Source: Camelus bactrianus
Lineage: Eukaryota > Chordata > Mammalia > Artiodactyla > Camelidae
Direction of reading: 5' to 3'
DNA length: 64,000 bases
NCBI RefSeq assembly: GCF_048773025.1
Contig: NC_133565.1
Location: forward strand, 31,806,457 to 31,870,456
Shown here: one piece after another, positions 33,205 to 46,440 of the stretch
Position numbering within the stretch: the first letter of the stretch is position 1
Layout: every line of letters starts with the position of its first letter
Position numbers and translations under genes: made by a program
The notes under the pieces: model-generated
Seen by the model: only the letters and a program-made list of their open reading frames with translations
What the model was told of the DNA's origin: nothing
The model's database searches: none

Positions 33205-35366
33205 AAAAGATACTATATTAATAAAAGGTTTAACACAGCAAAAAGATATAACACTTATAAATGTTTATGTACATATTAATCGCCCATCAAAATATATGAA
33301 ACAAAAATTGACAAAATTGAAGGAATAAATAGATAATAATTGCTGGAGTTACTCCAACTATTAATACTCCACTTACAATAATGGACAGAACAACCAGAAA
33401 ATAAGGAAATAGAAGATTTAACACAATATACCAACTACATCTAACAGACAAAATACAGGACGCTCTACCCAACAACAGAATACACATTCTTCTCAAGTGC
33501 GTATTGGATATTTTCCAGGACAGACAGTATTTTAGGACACAAATTAAGTCTCAAGAGACTTAGGAAGATAAATATCATACAAAATACCTTTTTCCAACCA
33601 CAGCAGGATGAAGTTAGAAATCAACAATACAAGTAAAACTGGAAAATTCACACATCTGTAGAAATTAAACAACATACTCTTCAATAACCAATGGATCAAA
33701 GAAGAACCCACAAGGGGAATTAGAAAATCCTTAGAAATGAATGAAAATGAAAACACAGCATACCCAAACTAACAGAATGCAGGGAAAGAAGTGCTAAAGG
33801 GAAATTACAGATCTAAATGCTTACATTTAAAAAAGCAGAAAAGATCTCAAAATAACAACTTAACTTTACAACATAAGGAACCAGATAAAGAAGAAAAAAC
33901 TAAACCCCAAGCTAGCAGAAGAAAGGAAATTATAAAGATTAGAGTGGCGATAAATGAAATAGAGGGAAACAACAGAGAAAAATCATTGAAACCCAAAAGT
34001 TGGTTCTTTAAAAAGATCAACAAAACTAACTAACATTTAGCTATATGGACAAATTAAAAAAGAGAGAAGACTCAAATTACTAAAATCAGAAACTGAAGTG
34101 GGGATATTACTACCAATATTACAGAAGTAAAAAGGATTTTAAAAGAGTGCTACAAACAGTTGCACACTAAAAAATTGGATAACCTACCTGAAATGGACAA
34201 ATTCCTAGAACCCCAAAACTCACCAAGAATAAATCATAAAGAAATAGAAAATATGAATAGACCTGTAACTAGTAAGGAGATTTAATCAATAATTTAAAAT
34301 CCACCCCAAAAGAAAAGCCCTGGGCCTGAGAGATTAACTAGTGAAATCTACCAAACACTTAAAGAAGAATTAATACTAGTCCTTCTCAAATTTTCCCTAA
34401 AAACTGAAGAAGAGGGAACACTTTGTAACTCATTCTATGAGGCTAGCATTACCCTGATACCAAAGCCAAAGACACAACAAAAAAGAAAACTACAGACCAA
34501 TAACATCTCTTATGAACACTGAAGCAAAAATCCTCAACAAAATAGCAAACCAGATTCATACTAACAGGATGATACATCAAGACCAAGGAGGATTTATTTC
34601 TGGATGCAAGGATGGTTCACTATACAAAAATTGATCAGTGTAATACATCAGATTAATGGAATGAAGGGAAAAAACCACGCTATCAATCTCCATTGATGCT
34701 AAAAAAGCATTTGACAAAATTCAATACTCTTTCATAAAAAACTTAACAGAAATAGAAGGAAGTTACCTCAACATAACAAAAGTTGTATATTAAAAAAACC
34801 CACAGGGAATGTCATGCTCAATGGTTAAAGACAAAGTTTTTTCCTCTAAGATCAGGAACAAGCAAAAGATGACAACTTTTGCCACTTTCATTCAAGTTCT
34901 AGCTAGAGCAGTTTAGGTAAGAAAAAATAAATAAAAGGTAGCACACAAAAGTCAGTTGCATTTCTATACATTAACAATGAAAAATCTGAAAAGAAAATTA
35001 TAAAAACAATTTCATTTATGATAGCATCAAAAGAAATAAAATATTCAGGAATTACCAAAGAGATGAAACACTTGTACAATGAAAACAACAAAACATTACT
35101 GAACGAAATCAAAGAATATCTAAATAACTGGAAACACATTCCATCTTAATGGATTAAAACTTAGCATTGGTAAGATAGCCATTCTGCCCAAAGGGATCTA
35201 CAAATTTAATGAAGTCCCTATTGATATCTCAATGCTATTCTTTACAGAAAGAGAACTGCATCCTAAAACTCCTATGAGATACAAGGGACCCTGAATAGCT
35301 AAAGGAATCTTGAAAAAGAAGAGCAAAACTAGAGGACTTTTATTTCCTGATTTCAATATTTATTAC
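33205..35366 (+). mobile_element. Old L1 ORF2, endonuclease to RT region (left part)
   Basis: Starts in the ORF2 endonuclease ('acacttataaatgtttatgtac') and shows 'cagaatacacattcttctcaag' near 33477. At 33791-34033 there is an open block containing ASRRKEIIKIRVAINEIE and KSWFFKKINKTN. RT motif 'IDAKKAFDKIQ' lies at 34693-34725. The segment that should encode the catalytic F-A-D-D is deleted at about 34915: 'gcagtttaggtaagaaaaaataaataaaagg' passes directly to 'gtcagttgcatttctatac'. It continues to 'cctgatttcaatatttatta' at 35346 (LPDFxxYY motif), where a younger L1 takes over. Many stops. Confidence 0.85.
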
Positions 35367-36450
35367 ATATAAACAAAACAAAAAGACAACCTATGAAATG
35401 GGAGAAAATATTTGCAAATGATGTGACTGACAAGGGCCTAATCTCCAGAATATGCAAATGGGTTATTACAACTCAATAACAAAAAAACAAACAATCCGAT
35501 CCAAAAATGGGTAGAAGGCCTAAACAAGCAATTCTCCAACGAAGAAATACAAATGGCCAAAGGCACATGAAAAAATGCTCAATATTGCTAATTATTAGAG
35601 AAATGCAAATCAAAACTGCAGTAAGGTATCATATCACACTAGTCAGAATGGCCATCATCTAAAAGTCCATAAACAATAAATGCTGGAGAGGGTGTGGAGA
35701 AAAGGCAACCCTCCTACACTGTTGGTGGGAATGCAGTTTGGTGCAGACATTGTGGAAAACAGTATGGAGATTCCTCAAAAGACTAAAAATAGACTTCCCA
35801 CATGATCCAGCAATCCCACTCCTGGGCATATATCCAGAGGGAACTTTAATTCAAAAAGATACCTGCACCCCAATGTTCATAGCAGCACTATTCATAATAG
35901 CCAAGACTTGTAAACAACCTAAATGTCCATTGACAGATGACTGAATAGAGAAATTGTGGTACATTTATACAATAGAATACTACTCAGCCATAAAAAATGA
36001 TAAAATAATGCTATTTGCAGCAACATGGATGGCCTTGGAGAATGTCATTCTAAGTGAGGTAAGCCAAAAAGAAAAAGAAAAATACCATATGTGGAACCTA
36101 AAAAAAAAAAAAAAAAAAAAGATAAATGAACTTACTTAAAAAACAGAAATAGACTCACAGACATAAAAAAACAAACTTATGGTTACCAGGGGGAAGTGGA
36201 TGGGAAGGGATAAATCAGGAGTTTGAGATTTGCAGATACTGACTGGTATTTATAAAATAGACAAGTTTATACTGTATAGCACAGGGAACTATATTCGATA
36301 TCTTGTAGTAGCTTACGGAGAAAAAGAATATGAAAATGAATATATGTATATTCATGTATGATTGAAGTATTGTGCTATACACCAGAAATTGACACAACAT
36401 TGTAAACTGACTATACTGCAATAAAAAAAAAGAAAAAAAAAAAAAGAAAG
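35367..36450 (+). mobile_element. Younger 5'-truncated L1 inserted in the older L1
   Basis: Begins in the last quarter of ORF2 ('ataaacaaaacaaaaagac', [18 protein letters not shown]). It keeps the C-terminal motif [18 protein letters not shown] at 35690-35743 and [17 protein letters not shown]. One premature stop is visible at 35941 (TGA where DWIKK would continue). The 3' UTR includes poly-A expansions at 36100-36120 and the terminus 'gtgctatacaccagaaattgacac', with an A-rich tail at 36421-36450. It is less diverged than the L1 sequence on both sides. I could not find clean target-site duplications. Confidence 0.85.
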
Positions 36451-36905
36451 CAATCTAAGTGTCCACTGATAGATGAATGCATAAACAAAATAAGGTGTAT
36501 ACATACAATGCAATATGTTCAGTCTTAAAAAGGAAGGAAAAAAAAAAGGAAGGAAATCCTGCAACAGGCTACAACATGGACAAACCTTGAAGACATTATG
36601 ACGAATGAAATAAGCCAGTCACAAAAAGATATATACTGTATGATTCCAGTTATATAAGGTACTCAAAGTAGTTGGAATTATAGAGTTGGAAAGCCAAATG
36701 ATGGCTGCCAGGAACTGGGTGAGGGAAGGTGAATAGGGAGTTATTCTTTGCTGGGTACTGAGTTTCAGTTTTGCAAGATGAAGAGTTACAGAGATGGGTG
36801 GTGGTGATGGTTCAACATCACTTTGAATGTATTTAATACTAACTGTGGTTAAGATGATAAATTCTATGCCAAATATACTTCAGCACAATAAAAAACAGAA
36901 AAAAA
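36451..36905 (+). mobile_element. Old L1 ORF2 end and 3' UTR (right part)
   Basis: 'ctaagtgtccactgatagatgaatgcataaac', 'gaatgaaataagccagtcacaaaaagata', 'ggtggtggtgatggttcaacatcactttgaatgta' and 'atacttcagcacaataaaaa' are the ORF2 end and 3' UTR of an old L1M-type element. It fits as the continuation of 33205-35366 after the younger L1, with about 1 kb of ORF2 missing at the junction. Confidence 0.75.
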
Positions 36906-39850
36906 ATTAAAAGAGGGGTAAAGATGGTGGAGAAAGAGGAATAAATGAGCCATTGGGGAATAAGAGGAAAATCTAAATGTCATCAGGAAGGGGCAATAAT
37001 ATAAAGAAAGAAGGAAGGAACGCAGGGAAGGCAAGATAGAGGAAGAGAAGGAGGGACAGACATGGACACATATACACACACTTTGATCTTTGGCCCAAAG
37101 TACCAGGTACTACAGCACAGAAAATGCCCCAGGAGATCAATCACTGTCATATTCTGACATCGAAGATCAAAATTCCAGCCTAGTCTAAAATGGCCAAAAT
37201 TGGACTTAATCAGCTGTAAAAACACAGATCTGAAAGGTCCAGGCTATGTTCCACTGTCATTCCCTGTTAGGGTATCAAACTGAATTTGAAAGAGTTTAGT
37301 GTGACCTGTATCTGCTAAAATTAAGTCTGAGGATACACACAGACTGTGAATGCTCCTTGGAGCAGTCGACCTGATGGATGTCACAGGGAAGTACCACTGC
37401 CATTCACAGGGAAAAGCATCTATTTCACAGAAGCTAGTTAAAATCAACATTTTCACTGCTTCAAATGGTAAGAGAAGTAAAAATTCTAATTTCAAAGTCA
37501 CTCTGAGATGTAAATAAAAAATGTTATGTTCTTATAAACGTGTGTTAGCCACACAGTGAAGTAACGTGGTACTAACACCTGTGACTGCTGTGACCCTAAA
37601 GCATATGTCACTTCAGCTGACACAACAGCTCATCCTCCTTGGAGGAATTCAATCACTCTGTCAGCAGTCCTAGCCAGGCAGGTGAAAATATTTCTCATGA
37701 GGGATTCTTTTAGTGCAGTAAGATGGATGTCTTGACAATGCTTTAAACTCTGTAGGCACATGAAATCTGAAGATAGAATGAAAAAAAGAAGAAATGTACT
37801 AGGTTTTTACTCCAAAAGTCCCAGTGATACTGCTTTACAAACTACAAAATTCACTGGGTTCTAAGAATATGTGCTTTGTACATTGTAATGGATAAACAAA
37901 TATTAGTGGATATCATTATAACAAATAGCATTACTGTATATTAGAATTTTCAGTTACTCCTGGCCGTAGTTTTCTGTATGGACTAAATTTCAGATAATTA
38001 ATATTTATAAGGAAAACAAATAAATTGAATTTAGATTATTAAAGGAAAAAATAGCCCTTTAGTTCAGATATTTTCTAAAAAACTCTAGTTGCTGATTTAT
38101 TAAGAAATATTAATGGTTAAAAGTTACCTTCTCTTTTTCATCTATGCCTTTAAATAAAAACAAAATTTATGACAGATTATAGACTTCCTCTGGAGTTTTA
38201 CACAAAAATTTTGCAAACCAGGACAACTGCAGAATATTTAAAGCAGGTAATCAACTGAAAATCACAGAGAGTCCTAGAAGAAAATTTAGCAGAAGAGTAC
38301 TTGCTGCCCCCCTCCTTGGGTACTTCAATGACTGTCTTAAGATAAAGGAGTCTTTCCCTTGGAAAACAGAAAAACTTCTCTACCATATTCTTCTTCACAT
38401 TTCATAATGTCCTATTTTGCTATATTTCAGCTCATAGGACATTATTACATGACATGACTGTCATTTTCTATAACCAAGATATCTGTGCACCTGGATGGGC
38501 CAACTACAGAGAGATTTCAGAGTTTACAAGCTCAGATGTACCAATCTTTTCATAATACTGGCTTTGGGTAGGGTTTGGGAAGATAGCCTGAGGAAAAAGA
38601 TAATTAGTTGCAAAGGAGGAATTCTGCCTATAAGTAGGTAGAATTTTTTATTTTTCTGGCAGCCACAGGGATATAACAATATAAAAAAATTTATGAGCTG
38701 GAAAGGATTTCTCCTGTGAACTAAGAAAACCAGGCAATATACTATATCAATCACTCTTTAGTTTGCCACCAGCCACTGGCAGCATGGTAGATTTAGTAAC
38801 AGAGGTTCCCAAATGGTAATAGATTTTAAAAGTCCCTTTTAAAATGGGCAGTCACCACTGCAGCTATGCTGTGTGCTACATTTTAAAAGTTGTGGCAAAG
38901 AAAATGAAATTGATCTTGCTGTTTAATGATTAGGTTTCCTTCCCTCTACGTGATTTCAGCTGAAGATTAACATGAGTACCTTCCATTTATATTACATTCC
39001 AGAGAGAGAACAAGAACTAAATAATATGAGTAATACATGTACTTTTTTCTCAGTGAGAAATTTATGGCAATCTTTGCCAGTCTTTTATAAAATTATTCCA
39101 TATTCATTTCATGGCAAATATTTATTGAACCTACTATATTGCAGGTACTTCAATCATCCAGAGAACATAAGCACTATAGTTTTAAATTTTTAAGGTAGTG
39201 TTAATCAAATGGTTCCCAAAGAGGTAGTTATTTTTACTATGCTTTAGGTTTTCCACTTAAAGTTTTTAGGAAAACTCAGCCATTTTAAGTAGTTTAATAA
39301 CCAAACTGTTTTCAGACTTTCTAGCTATCTTTAATTTTAAACTAGACAAATATGGAGCAAAGATGTATTGTTGGTTAACTAGTGATTACATATTGAACTA
39401 GAAAAATAAGAGAGAACAGACATTTTCAGCAATTTTTTTTGGAATAAAAATCATAGTATTTCAGGTCAAGTCACAAAAGCTTGCCCTCTGACCATCTTTA
39501 TTGTTAATGAAAAAAGTCCTACAGCTTCTTTTGTATCTTTAACTCCAACCCTGAGGAGATCCAGTAAGTGTCCCTTATCGTATTTCTTACCCAGACGCTG
39601 ACTGCTGGGTGGAATATAATGGATTAAGTGGTCTTTTTAAAATTATCCTTTCTAAAACTCTTAATTTAATCTGCACAAGGACACCACAAGTCTTAAGATG
39701 TCAAGGATCAAGTTTAGGACAGCAGAATGGTGGTATAAAGTTATTCTATAAATTCTACCTCAAAATTTCACTCTTTTCCTCACCACTGGTAGCTTCTTCT
39801 CAGTCAATGTTCTTTCCGTACTCCAAAAAACTGTCCCTCCTCTGTATTTC
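36906..39850. other. Unique non-coding stretch
   Basis: Begins with a purine-rich GGAAG tract (36985-37060). The remainder has no recognised exon or repeat apart from a possible L2/MIR scrap at 39100-39165 ('ttcatggcaaatatttattgaacctactatattgcagg'). The open frames here are short and unrecognised. Confidence 0.35.
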
Positions 39851-39867
39851 TCTGGTATGAGAAGGGC

Positions 39868-40030
39868 CCACCAAAAGCTAAACTTACACCCTTCTGGGCA
39901 GCACCAAGGTAGAACAAGACAGCACAAAGTGGTGCTAGTTGGCACCTCAATTCCCTTCCCTCCCTAACCCCTGTGCCAGCAGGACCCAGGAGGAAGCTAA
40001 ACTTACACTCCCACCCTTGGTAACGAGGCA
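39868..40030. repeat. Imperfect direct repeat, C/A-rich
   Basis: 'aagctaaacttacacccttc' starts at about 39876 and 'aagctaaacttacactccca' at about 39994, so the same word recurs after about 120 bp. The C-rich text between is unlike the flanks. It may be two monomers of an old L1 5' UTR or another unclassified repeat. Confidence 0.45.
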
Positions 40031-40049
40031 GGCCAAAGAAAAGCATTAA

Positions 40050-40130
40050 ATCCATTATCCTGAAAAGGCTGAAGAAACTAAAGTCCAGAGAAATTAAGTC
40101 ACTTGACAAAATTTTTTTAGGAGACATGAA
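40050..40130 (-). repeat. MIR SINE core scrap, minus strand
   Basis: 'tccattatcctgaaaaggctgaagaaactaaagtccagagaaattaagtcacttgac' resembles the reverse MIR core ('gatgaggaaactgaggcacagagaggttaagtaacttg'). Confidence 0.6.
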
Positions 40131-40139
40131 CAATTTAGA

Positions 40140-42480
40140 GTGCACATAGCAAAGCTGAAGGATATTAAATCAACAAAAATGCTCAGAGGGGAAGATTCTT
40201 AAAGAAGGGTAGTAAGGCAGTTAGAACCAGAATTCAGACTCAATTATATATATATGATAAGGGCCCCCTAAAAGACGAAGAAATTGACAATTAATGTACA
40301 CTTTTCTGGAAATTAATATGACTGATAGGGTAGAATAAAATTAAAAATGGAAGGACTCAGATCAGTGTAATAGGCGAGGGTGTTGGTAAGAGTTTTAGAA
40401 CCTGGAAGGGACTCAGAAATCTTATATACACTGTAGGTTATTCTCACTAGGAAGATACACACTAGTACAAAAGATGAGCCAAGACACAGGACATCGCCTG
40501 TCCTGCTCTAATTTAACTGTAGTGAACATGTGCATTTCGCTCAGCCATTTTCTCTTTCTGGTCCTAGATTTCTTTTGAGCATTTTTAAGAAAAGTGAAGG
40601 AGAAGGAATAACTGGTCAGGAAGAGTTTAAAGGAACAAGTAATGGAACCAGTAAGAACTCTTAAATACTTCAAGTCTAAACCCTCCCTTGGACTTAACTA
40701 TGGAAATTCTGAGGGCACTTTTTACTTTTCCTCTTACATCATTCACATTGTTTTTCAAAAATTATTAGGCTCTGTCTGAACACACTCTGTCTCCTGGGTA
40801 AGGCAACCAGAAGGAAGCTGACAGTGGACACCCAATACTTCCTTATGCCCTTCAGAACTGAAGTGCATTTCCAGATCAACAAAAAGAACTGTTATGACCA
40901 TTTAAAATTCCAGGAAATGGCTGTGTGACAGCATTTGGCATTTACATTTTGAACTGCTTAATCATTCTTTTATAGACTAGCTGAAGATTATTTCGTCTCT
41001 CTGGCATTTTCTTATGTCTCAGCTGCCTTCCTCTGTCACCCAGGACTCAAGTTTGAAGGCTGAAATACATTATAATTATCACAGTCAAACAAAGGCATCC
41101 CAATTCCAAACTATGTAACTTCATGCTTTTCCCATCAATTTCACTTTGGTTAAAGGGCCAGTTAAAGGAAAAATATATGAATAAATCTAAGCTTACAAGT
41201 TCTACTGCCACTATTACTTCACACGATAAGGCTTCTTATTCAACTCACTGTCTTCACACTATATTGCACATTATAAAGACGGCATGTACATAAACATCTT
41301 CAGAAATTAAGCGGCTCCACTTCAGAAAGCTGAACTTTCTGAAGTAAAGGTCCCACATGCTGTACCTAAACTATTATCCAGATGCCATCATGAATATTTC
41401 CATTACTTGATATTTCTCCAACAACTTCTCTCCCAAAATCAATGAAGAAAAACAATAAAAAGAAATACAGATTATTTTTAAGTATCAAACTACTACTAAC
41501 CTTCATGCATTTTTCAACTAGAGCTTCAGGATGGAAAACAGACTATATATGCCAAGCCAAGTCCCAGGTCTGATGCTTACAGTATCTGACATTAAGCACA
41601 TCACAGCTTATGTGGGCCGTGGCGTCTTTGTGTGCAAAACGAGGGAACCGAACATGATGATTGGCAATTTTTCTTAAACATACATCAACAATCCAAACTT
41701 TTTAACTTCTATTGCTGACATTTTCACAAAGAACATAGGGTCCTTTTGAAAACATTACTGGAATAAAAGATCTACAGAACCACAGTAGTCAGAAAGGAAG
41801 AACAGTATAAGCAACTGATAGATATAAACATTTGAGTTAATAAAATGTCCGAATCCTAACAAACGCCTCCCCTTAGATTCTGTACTAACCAGGTTTTCTT
41901 TGTCTTGGCTCAGATGACAATCTTTCTGTAAAATGTCTCCTGCTTCAGGAGGTCTCATGCTAACTACTTCCCTAGGTTCTCACTGCACACGATTTCCCCT
42001 CTATCTAAGCATTTTAACCAGACTATGAACTCCTTCCTCACTCATCCTTGTAAGCTGATCACACAGGTGTCCGCTGGACTGCGTAGTTTAGCTTTTGTGT
42101 GCACTTTCCCATCTCAACAGAACGGGGACAATTTGGAGGGGTCTAGCAAACAGTCACAAAATACTGAAAACAAGAACTTTGTTCTCCTTGATTCCACTTT
42201 AAAATTTTCTGTGTATAAGGCTAAAAGATTTAGCAGTTTCTAAACTCTGAGGGGAAAACACTGAGTCTTCTTACTTGGTCATAGCCCTCACAATTCTTAC
42301 TTAGCAAGTATTAGGAATACACTAGCTGCTTAAGATATGTTGAATATGGAATAAATAAAAGGCTAAAAATTTCAGAATTAACACAGTACAACTTAACTTT
42401 TCAGGTATACTATTGGCTATACAGCAGAATTAATATGAAAACATAACTATTTTAACACAGCTTTCATCTCAAAAACAGTT
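40140..42480. other. Unique non-coding stretch
   Basis: No gene is seen. About 40720-41110 has an even composition with few low-complexity runs and is a candidate conserved element. A faint MIR-like block may exist at 41560-41680. The open frame 42025-42243 is unrecognised. Confidence 0.35.
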
Positions 42481-42484
42481 TGAA

Positions 42485-42655
42485 GTAATGGAGAAAGTCC
42501 AGGTATAATCAGACAGAAACATGCTGAGCCTCTGTTTCCTCAACCTAAAACCAGAACCAATTCAGTTTACAGTATGAATATTAAAGATAACATATGGAAA
42601 CCATCTATTAGCCCATGCCCCACAGTAGGCGCTCAATAAATGCATGGCAATATTA
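42485..42655 (+). repeat. MIR SINE
   Basis: 'gctgagcctctgtttcctcaacctaaaaccag' through 'cccatgccccacagtaggcgctcaataaatgcatgg' matches the MIR core and tail, with about 30 bp diverged in the middle. Confidence 0.75.
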
Positions 42656-42659
42656 TGTG

Positions 42660-44185
42660 ACTTACTTCTCAGTATAATGTCAGACTTAATAGAGAGAAAA
42701 CCTTTTACATCTTGCTTCATTTTCAACATACCCCTCATTTGTATCTAAGTCCCTTCTTGAAAACTTCAAGTATGTATGCTTTTCTCAAATATTAGCTTCA
42801 TCACAAAGTTCTATTAAGAGGAAAACCTTCCATACTTTAAGAGTAGAGAAAAACCAGTTTTGATATTTCATTGCTTTTCTGAAGTCCTAGAACAATAACA
42901 ATATTTATGACATTGGGCACTGAGGTTTATGAAGCAGTAAATAGCTTTTGTGGCCAATTAAGCATCTCTGTTTGACTTCACATCCCCTGGTACCATAGCC
43001 ATTACCCCTTAATTAAATGCTTGTTTATGTTACACAAGGACCTTTTCTGGTCCTATACCTTTCGACAAATGTAAAATGAGGAAGAAAGAAAAAACTGCTA
43101 GATTACTAAAGGAGATAGTATTAATACTGAAACTTTTGCTCAAAGCTGGGTCAACAAGATGATATCATGCAAAAAAAGTTTTACTGTCTAAAAACCAAAA
43201 TCAAAACCAAAAAACCAATCAGAAAAAGCTGCACCTCAGATGTCAATTCAATTTGAAATGTTTCAGTTCAGGGGTACAAATAAAACCACAAACATCAGGT
43301 AAAAGGAGGAGAATGTTCCTTTTCCATTTTTTGCTGGAAATAAAATAAAGTCATTATATAGTTTTCACTTGCAATTAATATTTTAGATTTTAGCACCTGA
43401 GTGGCAAAAGATCAGAAAGGCACAAGCATGTGTCATTACTAAAGATGAATATGTCCCCTCTCATTTGTGGGGGTGTTATCCCAGAGTAAGATAAAGAGAA
43501 ACTTTAGAAATCCCTGACAAACAATCCTCAAGGCTGTGTAGTTTCACAGGAAGTTCAGCTGCCACCACTACTTTTTACTCTCCTAATTCAGGCAGCAACT
43601 GGTAAATTTGTATTTTTGCACAGAAAGGAAGAATGATATGTTAAGGATGTCACAAAAGTTATAATTCATGGTAGAAAGTGAGTTTTCCAGCAAGGAAAAA
43701 ACAAACAAACAAACAAATAAACCCCACCTTTACCACTCCAGAAAAATAAGTCTGTACATCCTGAGTGGCAAAATGTTGGATACACTGTATTTATGAAATG
43801 GAGCAACTGATCACAGATTGAAAATGACAGATATGCGAATACAATGGTGTAATAAAGGGAAAGAAGTGATCACACATCAGGTAAATCATCACTGGTACCA
43901 GTTTCTATCACCCAAATGTCCCCTGTCTCCACCCAAAAAAGTCTGGATAAATAGCTTTTGCTGATCTGTAAGCTAAACACCCAATTGTATTTCACAGGTT
44001 CTCTCAACTAATTTGCTTTTGTATATTTTGCATTTGCCATAAATACCTATAAACTTGTTTTATTTGCAATCACCATTATTATTTACACTAATGGAAACGG
44101 GATAGAGTAGTAAATAATTTAAAACATTCAAAAATAAAAATTTCTTAAGTTCAAATAAGATGACAAAAGAACTTTAAACTAAGAT
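42660..44185. other. Unique non-coding stretch
   Basis: No gene is recognised. A short (CAAA)n run lies at 43698-43722. Otherwise AT-rich and repeat-poor. Confidence 0.4.
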
Positions 44186-44189
44186 ATAT

Positions 44190-44470
44190 GAGGAACTGGG
44201 GCTGTTCTTCCTGGAGGAAAACTACTCAGGGATGACAAGATGGCTGTCCTCAAATACACGAGCTGTCATACCACAAACAGTGCTAAGAATTAAAGCTGGT
44301 AGATGAAAACTGTAAGGAGGCAGATTTTGGTTCCTTGTATAAAAGTCAATCTGTTAATACATGGGTGATAGAGAATACTCAGAAACCAAATTACATTGAA
44401 TAGAGAGATGGTTGGACTAAAACTAAATGACCTCTAAAGCCTCTTTCAACTCCTGAGTCTATGATTTTGC
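44190..44470 (+). mobile_element. CR1/L3 LINE 3' end
   Basis: 'ggctgttcttcctggaggaaaactactcagggatgacaagatggctgtcctcaaata' opens the segment. It ends 'tggttggactaaaactaaatgacctctaaagcctctttcaactcctgagtctatgatttt', the 3' terminus of the CR1/L3 clade, which closes with ATTCTATGAT-like repeats. Very old (early amniote/mammal). No ORF. Confidence 0.7.
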
Positions 44471-45129
44471 AATATATGTTTAAATTATGATCAAATCTGA
44501 ATGTCAGCAGTTCATGAAATCACACAAAGCACTAACTGAAAGGTTTGGGCCTGGGGGTCAGAGCAGTGAGAAATAGAATGCTGACCCTAAATCACTCCTT
44601 TCAAGATCTTTTATGCTCCTAGCTTGGTCATAGTACCCAATTAAGCAGAGTTTTTGTTACTCAGAACTTTTCTGAACAAAGCAAGCAATTGCTAACTTTC
44701 TCTATGAGTTTCTTATCAAAACATGAAAAACAAAGCAAACCAAAACTTTAAAATTGGAGGGGAAAATGGTGTGGGCTGTAAAAAAAGGTTTTAAGCAAAA
44801 GAATCTAGAGTGCTGACAGGAGCCACACTTAATGAATTGATCATAAAGTCCAGGCAGGACATGAATCTAATGGGAAGAGTGAAATGAGTAGTTTGTATAC
44901 AAGGAATGAAGGTTTCTAGAATGGTGGATGCAGAACAGCTACTTTTAAAGAAAGGAGCTATAATCACTGTTGAAAATTAAATGCAACTATATGCTCTCCG
45001 CCTTGCTCAATTCTACAAGTTTATGCAATAGGCAGGGTAAGTGAAACATGTAACAAAGGACTCTGACCTAGGTTTGGGTGGAGAGATCCTAAGGAAGTGT
45101 TAAGATGTAAAGGATGAGATCTAAGCGAT

Positions 45130-46235
45130 AAAAGTTTCAAATAAAAGAATAATATGTGCAAAGGCCCTGAGATGAGAGGGAACAGAATATGTTTAAAGAA
45201 CAAAAAGAAAACAAGTGAGGCTAGAGAAGTAGGTTTGCAGGAACTAACTATGTGGTACATTACAGGCCATGTCAGCCTGTTTGCATTCAGTTTGCAGCCA
45301 AAGATCATTAGGAAATCAGGGAAGGATTTTTAAACAGAAGGCCATAATGATCAGATCTGGAGTTGAAAAGATCACTAGACACTGCATAAATAATTTATTT
45401 CACAAGTTACCAAAGTAGAGCAGAGAGATCATTAAATAGGTAATGAAGATGGTCTAGAACAAATTAAGTGGTAGTCGTGGAAATGGAAAGATGAATTAAA
45501 GCTACTTCAAACGTAGCAGCTAGTTACGTGATAACAGAGGTTGAGTACAGGGGATCTTTGAGAAGGATACAGGGAGAATTGGAGAAGGTCTTCTGAAACA
45601 TCAGCTGTAAGTCTTAAAGTACTAAAAGGCATTGGGAGTAATAATAATTTTTGGCTAAAGGATTACTCCAAGATAAATAAGGACACAGAAAACGAAAGAC
45701 AGAGTTAGCTGGCTGTTTGGGATGAAGCCGGGGCTGGGAGGTCATGTGTCCCAAGGAGTGTTTTGGATGTGGGGACACTCCGTAAGATGAAGCTGGACGG
45801 CCAGGCAGGGTTAGATCCCAAAGGGGTTTCAAGAGAAAAAATTTGAACTTTGCACTAGTGACTATGCAAAGTTAATACATGATTTTATTCAAGAGAGGAA
45901 CAAGATTTTAGCTTGCCTTTTGGAAAGACTGCTTTGCCAGTGGTATGAAGAGAAATGAACTGGGGGCCAAGGGACCAGTATGGAGGGTCATAGTATGAGA
46001 GAAATGTATGTGTCACAATTAATAGAGGAGTAAAGGAATTTTAAAAGATGGGACAAAAATATTTAAAAGCTAAGAAAACAGTTTATGATAGCCAAATGGA
46101 TGTGGAGAGTTAGAGAAAAGGAAAGAACTAGGACTAATCTCATGTTTCTGCCCTGGAACTAGGTAAACTATGAAACCGTTCACAGATACAGAGAACAGAG
46201 TTAGATAAATTCAAGTGGCAGATGATGGGTAACTG
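45130..46235 (-). mobile_element. L2 LINE fragments, minus strand
   Basis: Antisense L2 landmarks appear in two runs. The first is 'atatgtgcaaaggccctgagatgag', 'aagtgaggctagagaagtagg', 'acattacaggccatgtcagcc' and 'ctggagttgaaaagatcac' (45150-45390). The second is 'acaagattttagcttgccttttggaaagactgctttgcc' to 'ggatgtggagagttagagaaaagg' (45895-46125). The middle (45480-45830) fits L2 poorly, so this may be two copies or one interrupted copy. The open frames inside are chance. Confidence 0.65.
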
Positions 46236-46384
46236 TGACCAAGGAAATAACAAATATTACCATATTCTGTTTTTAATCACAGTTACTCATACAACTAGAT
46301 TATCCTATTCTACGTACCATTGTTAAACTTGGGTTCAATGGGAACAGAGATAATATCAGCAGGATTTCTCTCTTTTTGTCCTGT

Positions 46385-46440
46385 ATTATGGAGCCTTACA
46401 CATGGTAGGTTCTCAACAAATATGTCTTAAATAAATAATA
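46385..46440 (+). repeat. L2/MIR 3' terminal scrap
   Basis: 'ggagccttacacatggtaggttctcaacaaatatgtcttaaataaataa' is the common end of L2 or MIR in sense orientation. Confidence 0.5.

Noticed and set aside
39804-40145. 113-codon minus-strand open frame
   Set aside because: It covers a direct-repeat block and a MIR scrap; no recognisable domain.
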